19,206 nucleotides of DNA from Chloroflexota bacterium. Its GTDB lineage: Bacteria; Chloroflexota; Chloroflexia; QHBQ01; JADMIH01. The DNA lies in NCBI GenBank assembly GCA_015478675.1, contig JADMIH010000061.1:1-19206 (forward strand), given 5' to 3'. Below are positions 6,459 to 14,068 of this stretch, one piece after another. The notes below the pieces were generated by a model. The model saw only the letters and a program-made list of their open reading frames with translations. It had not been told where the DNA came from and did not search any database. The position numbers and the translations under genes are program-made. The stretch's first letter is position 1. Every line of letters begins with the position of its first letter.

Positions 6459-9002
6459 ATGAGAAGGGTGAACAGCGCCCGGTCGAAACAAATCGCAGCT
6501 TTATTCGGCGGCTTGATGCTTCTGGCCCTTGCCATGCCGGGAGGTATGTTCGCCGGCAATGACAGGGGCGTTGCTTCCGCCCGTCCTGGCGACATCGCCA
6601 ACGCACGTCCGCTCAGCGCACAGGTGGTGAAGAGCAGCCTCGATTATGTGCCGGGCGAAATCCTGGTAAAAGTCAAAAACCCCGACGCTCTAAGCGTGGT
6701 GGCGGGGAAAGCAATAGCCGCCTCCAGCGACCTGGGCTACATGCTTGCTCGTTTCCAGCTCAATAGTGCTAAAGAGGTGATACCCGGCACTTACAAGCTG
6801 ACAAGCGCGGAAGGCTCCAACCTCGATGTGGCCTCGGCTGCGAACGCCTTGATGTCCACAGGCGCAGTCTTATACGCAGGGCCTAACCACCTGTTCTATG
6901 CAACAAATACTCCTAACGACCCCGAATACGCAGCGCAGCAGCAGTGGGGTGTCACGCAAATCAAGGCAGAGCAGGCGTGGGATATTACCACAGGCTCTAG
7001 TAGCATTGTGATAGCCATACTCGACACCGGCACCGCCAGTGACCACCCTGATCTACAGGACAAGATTGTTCCCGGCTACGACTTTGTAAACAACGATAGC
7101 GATCCCTCCGACGACAACGGTCACGGCACTTACACCGCCGGCATCGCAGCCGCGAGCAGCAACAATGGCACAGGCGTAGTCGGCATCTCGTGGGGTGCGC
7201 GGATAATGCCTGTGAAGGTGCTCAATGATCGCGGCTCCGGGTCGGAGGAGACAATCGCGCAAGGAATAAGGTGGGCTACGGACCACGGTGCGCGCATCAT
7301 TAACGCCAGCCTGGGCGGTGATATAAATACCCCTGTTATGCAGGACGCGGCCAAGTATGCCCACGACAAGAACGTGCTGCTGGTGGCCGCCGCAGGCAAC
7401 ACTCCTGATGGCAAACCCGGCTACCCTGCCGCCTACGACACTGTGCTTGCCGTGGCCGCCACGGGCCGTAGCGACACCTATACAGGGTTTTCGTCGTTCG
7501 GTAGCTACGTGGGCGTTTCCGCGCCGGGCGTAGGTATTCTAAGCACCTCCTGGAGCGACGGCAACCTTGGTTACGAATACGGGAATGGCACGTCGGCAGC
7601 AAGCCCCTTTGCTTCGGGCGTGGCCGCCCTCATCTGGTCGGTCAATCCTTCTCTCACCGCTGACCAGGTTAAGTATATCATCGAGGACTCGGCGGACGAC
7701 GTTGGCGATCCAGGAGTAGACATACACTACGGCTATGGCCGCCTGAATGCTCTACGCGCTGTGCGAATGGCCCAGCAGGGTCCGCCCCCTCCGCGCACCC
7801 CAACGCCATTCGCGCAGGCCACAGGCACGGCGGGTCCGACACCTACCAGGGCAGCTACTCAAGGCCCAACCATCAAGCTCGACAGCACCACAGTTGCTCC
7901 CGGCGCTCTTCTCGCCATCACAGGCGCGGGCTTCGGAGCTAACGAGATCATAGACTTTTCAATCCTCACCTCCGACGGATCCGTCAAGGCAGTGGGCAAT
8001 GCTCAATCTGATGGGCAAGGGGGCTTCCGCGCCGAGGTCGCGTTGCCTGCTGGCATCCCCGCGGGCCAAGCTGCGCTCAGCGCGGCCGGCTCTAAGAGTG
8101 GCTCTCGCGCCAGTGTTGAACTCACCATATCGGCAGGCGGGGGCAACGGCGGGCAGTCCGTTGTAAAGGGCAATGTGCGCGGCTCCAATCTGAGCAACGC
8201 GGCGGTCCATCTCAAGCCTTCGCTCGGCGTGAGCGGCCCTGAGCTTACCGCCCAACCTGATGCAAAAGGGGCTTACATATTCGCTAATCTTTCGTCGGGC
8301 ATCTATGCACTGTCGGCTTCCGCAGATGGCACGCCGCCGGTTGGCCCATACACTGTGCAGGTGGACGGCACAGCCAGCGACGTCAAGTCAGTTGATTTGA
8401 CGCTCGCGGGTGCGAGACCCGCTGCCTTTGACCGCGTTGCCCCCACCCCTAATACCCGTACGCTCATCTACTTCCCACCTGTGGGGCACACCTTGAAGGG
8501 GCCTTTCCTCAGCTTCTGGCAGGCGAATGGCGGCCTGCCGATCTTCGGCTACCCGATCTCCGAGGAGTTTACCGAAACAAGCGCCACAGACGGCAAGCCT
8601 TACACCGTGCAGTACTTCGAGCGCAACCGCTTCGAGTATCACCCTGAGTTCGCGGGCACGCCCAACGAAGTGCTGATGGGGCTGCTTGGAGTTGAGACCT
8701 CGAGTGGCCGTACCTTCCTGCCGGGCGCGCCCTTCCAGAGCGACAAGGACAAGGTATATTTCAAGGAGACTCAGCACTCGCTGAGCGGCCCATTCCTCAA
8801 GTACTGGCAGTCACACGGCGGGCTAGCAATCTTCGGCTACCCCATCTCCGAGGAGGTTATGGAGAATGGCTACCGCGTGCAGTACTTCGAGCGCAACCGC
8901 TTCGAGTATCACCCTGAGTTCGCGGGCACGCCCAACGAAGTGCTCCTTGGCTTACTCGGTGTAGAAGAAGCCAGGCGCAACGGCTGGATAGCCACCCCTT
9001 AG
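6459..9002 (+). CDS. Secreted subtilisin-like (S8) serine protease with C-terminal Ig-like and FGYPIS repeats
   Basis: 847-aa exported protease. N-terminal signal peptide: Arg/Lys-rich start, then IAALFGGLMLLALAMPGG. A fervidolysin-like prodomain (PGEILVKVKNPD to GPNHLFYATN) covers about residues 60-150. The S8 catalytic domain has D189 (AILDTGT), H222 (NGHGTYTAG), oxyanion N314 (AAAGNTPDG) and S379 (NGTSAASPFASGVAAL). A Pro/Thr linker (about 438-470) leads to a TIG-like sandwich (about 470-557), a carboxypeptidase-regulatory-like beta domain (about 566-650), and two 90-residue units (about 666-747 and 761-837) with GPFLxxWQ, IFGYPISEE and QYFERNRFEYHPE. ATG 6459 is chosen over the in-frame ATG 6384 because AGGAG (6447-6451) lies 7 nt upstream and the signal peptide begins there. 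The C-terminal units probably bind the cell surface or a polymer (inference). Confidence 0.93.
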   Translation: MRRVNSARSKQIAALFGGLMLLALAMPGGMFAGNDRGVASARPGDIANARPLSAQVVKSSLDYVPGEILVKVKNPDALSVVAGKAIAASSDLGYMLARFQLNSAKEVIPGTYKLTSAEGSNLDVASAANALMSTGAVLYAGPNHLFYATNTPNDPEYAAQQQWGVTQIKAEQAWDITTGSSSIVIAILDTGTASDHPDLQDKIVPGYDFVNNDSDPSDDNGHGTYTAGIAAASSNNGTGVVGISWGARIMPVKVLNDRGSGSEETIAQGIRWATDHGARIINASLGGDINTPVMQDAAKYAHDKNVLLVAAAGNTPDGKPGYPAAYDTVLAVAATGRSDTYTGFSSFGSYVGVSAPGVGILSTSWSDGNLGYEYGNGTSAASPFASGVAALIWSVNPSLTADQVKYIIEDSADDVGDPGVDIHYGYGRLNALRAVRMAQQGPPPPRTPTPFAQATGTAGPTPTRAATQGPTIKLDSTTVAPGALLAITGAGFGANEIIDFSILTSDGSVKAVGNAQSDGQGGFRAEVALPAGIPAGQAALSAAGSKSGSRASVELTISAGGGNGGQSVVKGNVRGSNLSNAAVHLKPSLGVSGPELTAQPDAKGAYIFANLSSGIYALSASADGTPPVGPYTVQVDGTASDVKSVDLTLAGARPAAFDRVAPTPNTRTLIYFPPVGHTLKGPFLSFWQANGGLPIFGYPISEEFTETSATDGKPYTVQYFERNRFEYHPEFAGTPNEVLMGLLGVETSSGRTFLPGAPFQSDKDKVYFKETQHSLSGPFLKYWQSHGGLAIFGYPISEEVMENGYRVQYFERNRFEYHPEFAGTPNEVLLGLLGVEEARRNGWIATP
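8606..8944 (+). repeat. 69-nt perfect direct repeat inside the protease gene
   Basis: Positions 8606-8674 and 8876-8944 are identical by eye, offset by exactly 270 nt (90 codons). They encode the VQYFERNRFEYHPEFAG segment of each C-terminal unit. The flanking codons of the two units differ considerably, so identity is restricted to this patch. Confidence 0.85.
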
Positions 9003-9055
9003 TTGCGGGGCGTGCTCGATCTATGTGTAAAGACCGGGAATACAGGATATAAGTG

Positions 9056-9082
9056 GTAGGGGCAAGCCCCTGACGGGGTTAC
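9056..9082. repeat. Short GC-rich palindromic element after the protease gene
   Basis: GTAGGGGCAAGCCCC can fold as GGGGC-AA-GCCCC, or alternatively CCCC-TGAC-GGGG with the following bases. It lies 53 nt past the protease stop and directly before the dispersed repeat. No U-tract follows. It may act as a transcription end signal or be part of a repeat family. Confidence 0.4.
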
Positions 9083-9094
9083 AAGGGTGATTAA

Positions 9095-9208
9095 AGCCCC
9101 CTCTCCCCTTGTGGGAGAGGGGGCATGGGGTGAGGGAGGGTGAGGGCGGGTAGCGGGCCGCCCGCACAGATACCCCAAGAAGGTTGCTCCACCCCAACTC
9201 TGAACAGC
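9095..9208. repeat. Dispersed intergenic palindromic repeat, copy 2
   Basis: The hairpin arms GCCCCCTCTCCCC and GGGAGAGGGGGC are followed by CATGGGGTGAGGG, a variable G-rich middle including a GCGGGCCGCCCGC palindrome, and the conserved end GAAGGTTGCTCCACCCC plus ACTCTGAACA. The end modules match copy 1 at the window start. A reverse-strand frame through it reads PSPHAPSPTRGEGA, a common spurious peptide from such repeats. Confidence 0.75.
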
Positions 9209-9225
9209 TACCACCCTGTGGGAAG

Positions 9226-9254
9226 TTGACTTAATTCTCATCCAGTTGTACTAT
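9226..9254 (+). promoter_or_regulatory. Sigma70-like promoter for the SARP/BTAD regulator
   Basis: TTGACT (9226-9231) and TACTAT (9249-9254) are separated by exactly 17 bp. They match consensus at five and four of six positions, including the key A2 and T6 of the -10. Expected start near 9261 gives a long leader of about 150 nt containing a large palindrome. Confidence 0.6.
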
Positions 9255-9261
9255 TGTACAA
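9246..9261. promoter_or_regulatory. Inverted repeat TTGTAC-N4-GTACAA over the -10 (probable operator)
   Basis: Perfect 6-bp arms at 9246-9251 and 9256-9261 flank TATT. The site covers the predicted -10 and start point, the classic position for a repressor or autoregulator site. A further TTGTAC half-site lies at 9309-9314. Confidence 0.5.
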
Positions 9262-9283
9262 TCAGCCCAGTAGCGCGTAATGT

Positions 9284-9307
9284 CAACTCTCTTGCGCAAG
9301 AGAGTTG
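9284..9307. promoter_or_regulatory. 24-bp perfect palindrome in the regulator leader
   Basis: The sequence is exactly self-complementary around TTGCGCAA, with flanks CAACTCTC and GAGAGTTG. It could be a dimer-binding operator in DNA, or in RNA a 10-bp stem with a GCGC loop. It is immediately followed by GTTGTAC, which shares the half-site of the upstream operator-like repeat. No U-run follows, so a simple terminator is unlikely. Confidence 0.6.
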
Positions 9308-9412
9308 GTTGTACACTTCTTCATTGGTGGCTTTGCTGCGAGTCAGTAATCAGGCTCCATCACCCTAAAATAAGTAATCCTACTGATGCTATGAGCGCCA
9401 GCGTAGACTAAT

Positions 9413-10453
9413 ATGTCTATGAGCGCGAGGGTAACTGCGCTGATACACAGGGGGTACGTAGAGGGCATGTTAGCTGATCCTCCAAATGCCGAGTCCCAAG
9501 GGGCAGCTTATTGGCTGGCCCAGATTGCCGGCGACTACGAGAGGCTCGTGCAATCGGTGGCGACGCTAGGCACACAGCTTTCCGCGCTGGGGGCCAGAAT
9601 TGATGTAACTGGTCTGGCGGATCTCAGCGCGTTACAGCCACAGCCGCTAACGGTGAGTTTAGCGGGGCTGGATCAGGCCCCACCCACCGACGTGCAGAAG
9701 CTTATCCATGTGAACCTCCTCGGCCCCTTTCAAATCTATCTGGCGGGTGGCAGGGTTCAGCGCGACATCCCAGGGCAGGTGCAAACTGTCCTCAAGTACC
9801 TGGTAAGCCAGCAGAGGCGGCCTGTCTCTCGTGACACACTGATGGATCTGCTCTGGCCCGATGCCGACCCCGCAGTATCCAGCAGGCGGCTGCGAGTGCT
9901 TATGCACACACTCAGGAGGTGCCTGCCCTGTGACCATCTTGGCTTTAGCGACCTGGTAGTGCTATCAGGCAACAACTTCCTTCTCAATCCACAGGCCCGC
10001 GTGTGGGTAGATGTAGAGGAGTTCGAGCGGCATTGGCATAGCGGCTGGCGACTGAGTCGCGCCGGCCACGCACGTCAGGCTGTGCATGAGTATGAGCACG
10101 CCGAGGCTCTATATACTGGTGATTACCTGCAAGATGAGCAATATGCCGACTGGACGTTGCTGCGTCGTGAGGCGTTGCGTGATGCATATGCCACTATCTT
10201 GACTATGCTGGCTACTATCTCCTTTGAAGCTCGTGATTACACAGGGGCAATTATATGGTCGCAAAAATTACTGGCTCAGGACGAATGCCGCGAAGATGCC
10301 TATCGCATCCTGATTAGCAGCCATAGCGCGCTCGGCCAGCAGAGCAGGGCTGCCTACTGGTGCGAGCTCTGCTCACGCACTCTCAAGCGCGAGCTCGCTA
10401 TTGACCTGTCGCCCGAAACGCAGCAATTATACGACGCGATCTCCGGCAGATGA
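9413..10453 (+). CDS. SARP-like transcriptional regulator (winged helix plus BTAD domain)
   Basis: 346-aa DNA-binding activator candidate. Residues 1-95 form an uncharacterised, partly helical N-terminal region. A winged-helix domain of OmpR/SARP type covers about 100-190 (VNLLGPFQIYL, VLKYLVSQQRRPVSRDTLMD, LLWPDADPAVSSRRLRVLMH, VVLSGNNFLLNP). A bacterial transcriptional activation domain of TPR-like helices covers about 198-345 (VDVEEFERHW, ALYTGDYLQDEQYADWTLL, LSPETQQLYDAI). ATG 9413 and ATG 9419 are both possible and no Shine-Dalgarno is evident. It has its own promoter with operator-like palindromes, and the next genes are all phage-tail-like proteins on the same strand. It is therefore the likely controller of the injection locus (inference from position). 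No sensor or ATPase domain is attached. Confidence 0.88.
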   Translation: MSMSARVTALIHRGYVEGMLADPPNAESQGAAYWLAQIAGDYERLVQSVATLGTQLSALGARIDVTGLADLSALQPQPLTVSLAGLDQAPPTDVQKLIHVNLLGPFQIYLAGGRVQRDIPGQVQTVLKYLVSQQRRPVSRDTLMDLLWPDADPAVSSRRLRVLMHTLRRCLPCDHLGFSDLVVLSGNNFLLNPQARVWVDVEEFERHWHSGWRLSRAGHARQAVHEYEHAEALYTGDYLQDEQYADWTLLRREALRDAYATILTMLATISFEARDYTGAIIWSQKLLAQDECREDAYRILISSHSALGQQSRAAYWCELCSRTLKRELAIDLSPETQQLYDAISGR

Positions 10454-10539
10454 ACAAAATAGCTCTCGGCGTGAGGGTAAAGCGCCGTTGGGCGGCGCGA
10501 TTACATAGCAAAAATGGTGGCTGGTTAACGCACGAATAA
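10450..10539 (+). CDS. Possible 29-aa peptide overlapping the regulator stop (ATGA)
   Basis: ATG 10450 overlaps the TGA stop of the regulator and opens a 29-codon frame (MNKIALGVRVKRRWAARLHS...). The product is basic. There is no Shine-Dalgarno, and only the ATGA overlap argues for translation. Chance is a serious alternative. Confidence 0.2.
   Translation: MNKIALGVRVKRRWAARLHSKNGGWLTHE
10482..10498. terminator. GC-rich hairpin after the regulator gene
   Basis: GCGCCG (10482-10487) and CGGCGC (10493-10498) form a 6-bp stem with a 5-nt loop, 29 nt after the regulator stop. A second possible fold pairs GGTGGC (about 10516) with GCCACC (about 10553). Neither has a U-tract. They might act as an attenuator before the eCIS genes. 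Confidence 0.35.
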
Positions 10540-10617
10540 CATCCGGCTAACGGCCACCAAACCGCCTGGTGATATGTTAGGCTTGCGGCGTCCGGTAATC
10601 TGGCGTTGGGAGTATGT

Positions 10618-10887
10618 GTGGGACATTATAGTTCCTTCATAATACGGCTGTGGGTCGAGCCTGATAAACTGGGTGAAAATTGGCGCTGGGGCATGGTCCA
10701 GCACGTAGCTACGCGTGACCGGCTTCGCTTTCATACAGCGCCGGAACTGCTCGAATTCATCACAAAGTACTGTGGCGAAGGCGAGTTGTCTCTACCCTTC
10801 GCACTAGATGGGACTGAGCACGCCGGCGACGGGCTTTCAACAGAGCAGCACCATGGGGACGCGCCACACTCGGAGCATCTAGAGTGA
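10618..10887 (+). CDS. Small conserved-looking protein preceding the tail cap gene
   Basis: An 89-aa soluble product (GTG 10618 start, MGHYSSFIIRLWVEP...). GGGAG (10608-10612) lies 5 nt before GTG 10618, better than the alternative TTG at 10606. The core FIIRLWVEP, WRWGMVQHVATRDRLRF and LLEFITKY looks like a compact beta-beta-beta-alpha unit. I recall a similar W-R-G...HV..G/R..F...L..FI pattern in small hypothetical proteins of Chloroflexota, but cannot name a family. The C-terminal third is His/Glu-rich and polar. The stop overlaps the start of the tail cap gene (GTGA), so translation is probably coupled and it belongs to the eCIS operon, perhaps as a chaperone or structural accessory (inference). 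Confidence 0.7.
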   Translation: MGHYSSFIIRLWVEPDKLGENWRWGMVQHVATRDRLRFHTAPELLEFITKYCGEGELSLPFALDGTEHAGDGLSTEQHHGDAPHSEHLE

Positions 10888-11825
10888 TCAACGATCTTGA
10901 CGAAACAATCAAAGCTCTATTGGTCCAGGGTGTGCCCCTGGACCCCTCCGAGATTGACGTCGTCTTCGACGCGCCAACGAGTGAGTGGAGCTCTTCCCTG
11001 GCCAGGCCCACCGTCAACTGCTACATGTATCACATGGCAGAGAACCACGACCTGCGCAACGCTGACTGGGAGTCCGACTATACGGGCCAAAGCTGGCAGG
11101 CAGGCTCTCCTTACAGGCATGGCGTTGCCCGTCGCAAAGCGCCTTACCGGATAGACACCTTCTATCTGGTCACAGCGTGGGCAAATGCGATTGAGGATGA
11201 GCACCGCCTGATCTGGCGGATTCTCGCCACGCTCATGCGTTACACAGTCATACCGGAGGAGCGCCTGCAAGGGCTGCTCACCCAGCAGGAGTACGCGATC
11301 CCACTAAAGATAGCACAACCGGAGACGCCCATCAAAAACCCATCAGACTTCTGGGGCAGTATGGAAGTGCACATTAAACCGAGTGTTCATGTGACAGCCA
11401 CACTAGCCCTCGACCCGGACCTCTTTGCCGAGGTGCCTCTTGTACTCACGCGGCGTATACGTGCTTACCCTACGACCGCGCGCGAGAGTGGCGACGAGCT
11501 GCCGACAATCCAGTTCGGTGGTTGGGTCACCGAGGGCGAACCCAGCGGCCCTCCGGTCCCCCTTGCTGACGTGCAGATAGTTGAGCGCGAGGTTATGGTG
11601 CAAACCGATGAGGCGGGCAGGTTCAAGTTTGACAACGTGCCGCACGGACATTACACCCTGCGGGTGAGCCTGGACGGTACGAGCACAGATCGACAAGTTG
11701 ATGTCCCGGGCGAAAACTACGACGTCGTCCTTCCGGGGCGAAAAGATGGAGAGGCGAGTAGCAGCGAGCCGCGAGAGGAAAACCCTCCCAGCCCGCACCA
11801 GGGCGGCAAAGGCCGAAGGAGGTGA
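10884..11825 (+). CDS. eCIS tail terminator/cap protein, Pvc16 (DUF4255)-like, with C-terminal Ig-like domain
   Basis: 313-aa structural protein expected to cap the distal end of the contractile tail, as Pvc16/Afp16 do. The N-terminal 190 residues fit the Pvc16 N-domain: MINDLDETIKALL, then DVVFDAPTSEWSSSLARPTV, YRIDTFYLVTAWA, and EDEHRLIWRILATLMRY. Residues about 205-285 form a carboxypeptidase-regulatory-like beta sandwich (GGWVTEGEP, VQTDEAGRFKFDNVPHGHYT). The last 30 residues are charged, Pro/Arg-rich and probably flexible. GTG 10884 overlaps the previous stop, with GGAG at 10872-10875. The sheath gene follows after 92 nt. Confidence 0.88.
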   Translation: MINDLDETIKALLVQGVPLDPSEIDVVFDAPTSEWSSSLARPTVNCYMYHMAENHDLRNADWESDYTGQSWQAGSPYRHGVARRKAPYRIDTFYLVTAWANAIEDEHRLIWRILATLMRYTVIPEERLQGLLTQQEYAIPLKIAQPETPIKNPSDFWGSMEVHIKPSVHVTATLALDPDLFAEVPLVLTRRIRAYPTTARESGDELPTIQFGGWVTEGEPSGPPVPLADVQIVEREVMVQTDEAGRFKFDNVPHGHYTLRVSLDGTSTDRQVDVPGENYDVVLPGRKDGEASSSEPREENPPSPHQGGKGRRR

Positions 11826-11917
11826 AGCCGGAGAAAAGAGCACTATTCAAGATGAGTATTTCCACTCAGGAACGATATTAGCGGCCAGAGCCGCACCAAC
11901 AGAGTGAAAGGAGCACT

Positions 11918-13540
11918 ATGGCTACAAGTTATTTGACTCCGGGCGTTTACGTCGAGGAGGTTGATAAAGGCACCAAACCTATTGAGGGCGTCGGTACAGC
12001 AGTCGCGGCCTTTGTAGGCTTCACCGAGCGCGGCCCGGTCAACGAACCGACCTTTATCTCTAACTGGACTCAGTTTGTAAACACATTCGGCGGATTCCTG
12101 CCAGGGGGCTTCCTGGCGCACGCCGTCTACGGCTTCTTCAACAATGGCGGCACGATGTGCTACATCACCCGCCTTCCTCTCAACAATGCCGATAACGATG
12201 GCGCTTCCAACGATGGCGCTGCCACTCGCGCACAGCGCCAGTTGCCAACCGCCGCTGTACAGCTGCCCGCTAAGGCAGGAGGCGGCGCATCCGCCCTCGA
12301 AGTAACCGCGCGGGATGCAGGCACAGGTGGTAGCTCAGTTACTCTTGAGGTGCAGCCTGCCGCAACTGTCGAAGGCCAGCCCGCACCCGCGGACGACCAG
12401 TTCACGGTAGTAATCAAGCAAGGTGACACCCAGGAGGAGCGCTTTGAGAATGTAACCTTACGTAAAGGCAAGAGCGTTCGTAACGTAGTAGATGTTATCA
12501 ACGCCGAGTCCAAGCTCGTGCGCGTAGCCGAGCGCGAGATGGCAGGCACACCTGTCGAGAAAATGCCCCTGCCTGGCACCTATCCACTGGCCCTCGCACC
12601 TGAGGCTTCCATGCCAGCCGAGCGTTCCCGCATTGGCACCGACCTGCTCGTTGGCGACATAACCGAGCGCAGCGGCATCAACGGCCTCGAAGTGGCTGAA
12701 GATGTCACGATGCTCTGCTTCCCTGACCTGATGGCCCTCTACCAGGCCGGGCGCATTGACATGGAAGGGGTGCAGGCTGTTCAGCAGGCAATGCTTGACC
12801 ATGCTCAGAACATGGGCGACCGCGTGGCGATCCTCGACTGCCCGCCGGGGATGAACCCCCAGAAGATGCGCGACTGGCGTATGAAGGAAGTCAACTACGA
12901 TTCCAAATACGGCGCGCTCTACTATCCCTGGATCAAAGTTGCCAACCCTCTGGGCGACACAACGGCTGTCTATGTGCCGCCATGCGGCCACATGGCAGGG
13001 ATCTGGTCGCGCAACGACAGCGAGCGCGGCGTTCACAAGGCCCCGGCCAATGAGGTAGTGGCGGGCGCTATCGGCCTGGAATACCAGACCACCAATGGCG
13101 AGCAGGCAATCATGAACCCCGTCGGCATCAATGTGATCCGCACCTTTCCGGGCCGTGGTATACGCGTGTGGGGTGCGCGTACTATCTCAAGCGACCCTTC
13201 GTGGCGCTACCTCAACGTGCGACGGCTCTTCAACTATGTCGAAGAGTCGCTGCTGCTGGGCACTCAGTGGGCCGTCTTCGAGCCGAACGATGCTCACCTG
13301 TGGCTGCGCATTCGTCGCGACATCAGCGCATTTCTCTATAGAGTGTGGCTCGATGGCGCACTCTTCGGCAACACCGCCAAAGAAGCGTTCTACGTCAAGG
13401 TTGACGAGGAGAACAACCCCCCTGAGACCCGCGACGTGGGCCAGTTGATCATCGAAGTGGGCATCGCGCCGGTCAAGCCCGCCGAGTTCGTGATCATCCG
13501 GTTGAGCCAGTGGCAACCCAATAGTTCAGTAGCTGAATAA
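11918..13540 (+). CDS. Contractile tail sheath protein (eCIS/phage-like)
   Basis: 540-aa sheath subunit that would polymerise around the inner tube and contract to drive it. The hallmark N-terminus YLTPGVYVEEVDKG is followed by AVAAFVGFTERGP and FGGF. Residues of about 90-235 hold an inserted variable domain (Ala/Gly-rich start, then a beta-rich region around ALEVTARDAGTGG). The conserved C-terminal half has WGARTISSDPSWRYLNVRR, FNYVEESLLLGTQWAVFEPN and LWLRIRRDISAFLYRVW, ending in the GIAPVKPAEFVIIRL strand typical of sheath folds. AAAGGAG lies just before ATG 11918. It is the first major structural gene, and the tube gene follows after 41 nt. Confidence 0.96.
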   Translation: MATSYLTPGVYVEEVDKGTKPIEGVGTAVAAFVGFTERGPVNEPTFISNWTQFVNTFGGFLPGGFLAHAVYGFFNNGGTMCYITRLPLNNADNDGASNDGAATRAQRQLPTAAVQLPAKAGGGASALEVTARDAGTGGSSVTLEVQPAATVEGQPAPADDQFTVVIKQGDTQEERFENVTLRKGKSVRNVVDVINAESKLVRVAEREMAGTPVEKMPLPGTYPLALAPEASMPAERSRIGTDLLVGDITERSGINGLEVAEDVTMLCFPDLMALYQAGRIDMEGVQAVQQAMLDHAQNMGDRVAILDCPPGMNPQKMRDWRMKEVNYDSKYGALYYPWIKVANPLGDTTAVYVPPCGHMAGIWSRNDSERGVHKAPANEVVAGAIGLEYQTTNGEQAIMNPVGINVIRTFPGRGIRVWGARTISSDPSWRYLNVRRLFNYVEESLLLGTQWAVFEPNDAHLWLRIRRDISAFLYRVWLDGALFGNTAKEAFYVKVDEENNPPETRDVGQLIIEVGIAPVKPAEFVIIRLSQWQPNSSVAE

Positions 13541-13581
13541 GCTTAGACAATTAGCCCGTTACAAATAGGAGGTAGAAAGCT

Positions 13582-14046
13582 ATGCCTGGTATGACAGGCG
13601 GAGGCGTCCGCAAAGACCCGTTAGTTCAGGCGCATTACTACGTTACAGTGCAGGGGCATCTCGATCAGATGGTCTTCCGTGAGTGCTCCGGCATCGGCTC
13701 CGAGACCGAGGTGGTAGAGTACAAAGGCAGCACACAGGGCGACTACCACACGATCCAGGCCGTTCCAGGCCGCCTCAAGTGGCAGAAGATCAACTTGAAG
13801 CGTGGCATCACCGACTCGATGGACGCCTGGAAATGGCGCAAGCTTGTTGAAGATGGCCAGGTTGACGCCGCCCGCGCCAACGGCTCCATTGTTATGGTGG
13901 ACCAGACCGGTGCTCCGGTTGCCACCTGGAACTTCAAGCGCGCCTGGGCCAGCAAAATTAGCGGCCCATCCCTCAACACCACCACCAACGAAGTGGGTAT
14001 CGAAGAACTTGAGATCACCCATGAGGGTCTGGAGCGGGCCAGCTAG
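13582..14046 (+). CDS. Tail tube protein 1 (T4 gp19 / Afp1-like)
   Basis: 154-aa inner tube subunit. It has the family pattern YYVTVQGHLDQMVFRECSGI, VVEYKGSTQGD, KINLKRGITDSMDAWKW, IVMVDQTGAPVATWNFKRAW and the terminal VGIEELEITHEGLERAS. Hexamer stacking inside the sheath is expected. AGGAGGT (13567-13573) is an ideal Shine-Dalgarno, 8 nt before ATG 13582, fitting the high expression a tube needs. A strong RNA fold follows the gene at 14069-14127, before the next coding region. Confidence 0.95.
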   Translation: MPGMTGGGVRKDPLVQAHYYVTVQGHLDQMVFRECSGIGSETEVVEYKGSTQGDYHTIQAVPGRLKWQKINLKRGITDSMDAWKWRKLVEDGQVDAARANGSIVMVDQTGAPVATWNFKRAWASKISGPSLNTTTNEVGIEELEITHEGLERAS

Positions 14047-14068
14047 TCAATAAGCGTTGACATGGATC

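Larger units (their letters stand above)
9003..9412. other. 410-bp regulatory and repeat-rich intergenic region
   Basis: No gene is supported here. In order it contains: a short GC palindromic element (9056-9082), the second dispersed repeat copy (9095-9208), a sigma70-like promoter with an inverted repeat over its -10 (9226-9261), a 24-bp perfect palindrome (9284-9307), and an additional TTGTAC half-site (9309-9314). A short out-of-place ATGAGCGC at 9391 is stopped after five codons. The region separates the protease from the regulator and eCIS locus. Confidence 0.7.

Noticed and set aside
8999..9241. 80-codon minus-strand frame with PSPHAPSPTRGEGA
   Set aside because: It is the spurious translation of the dispersed hairpin repeat, not a gene.
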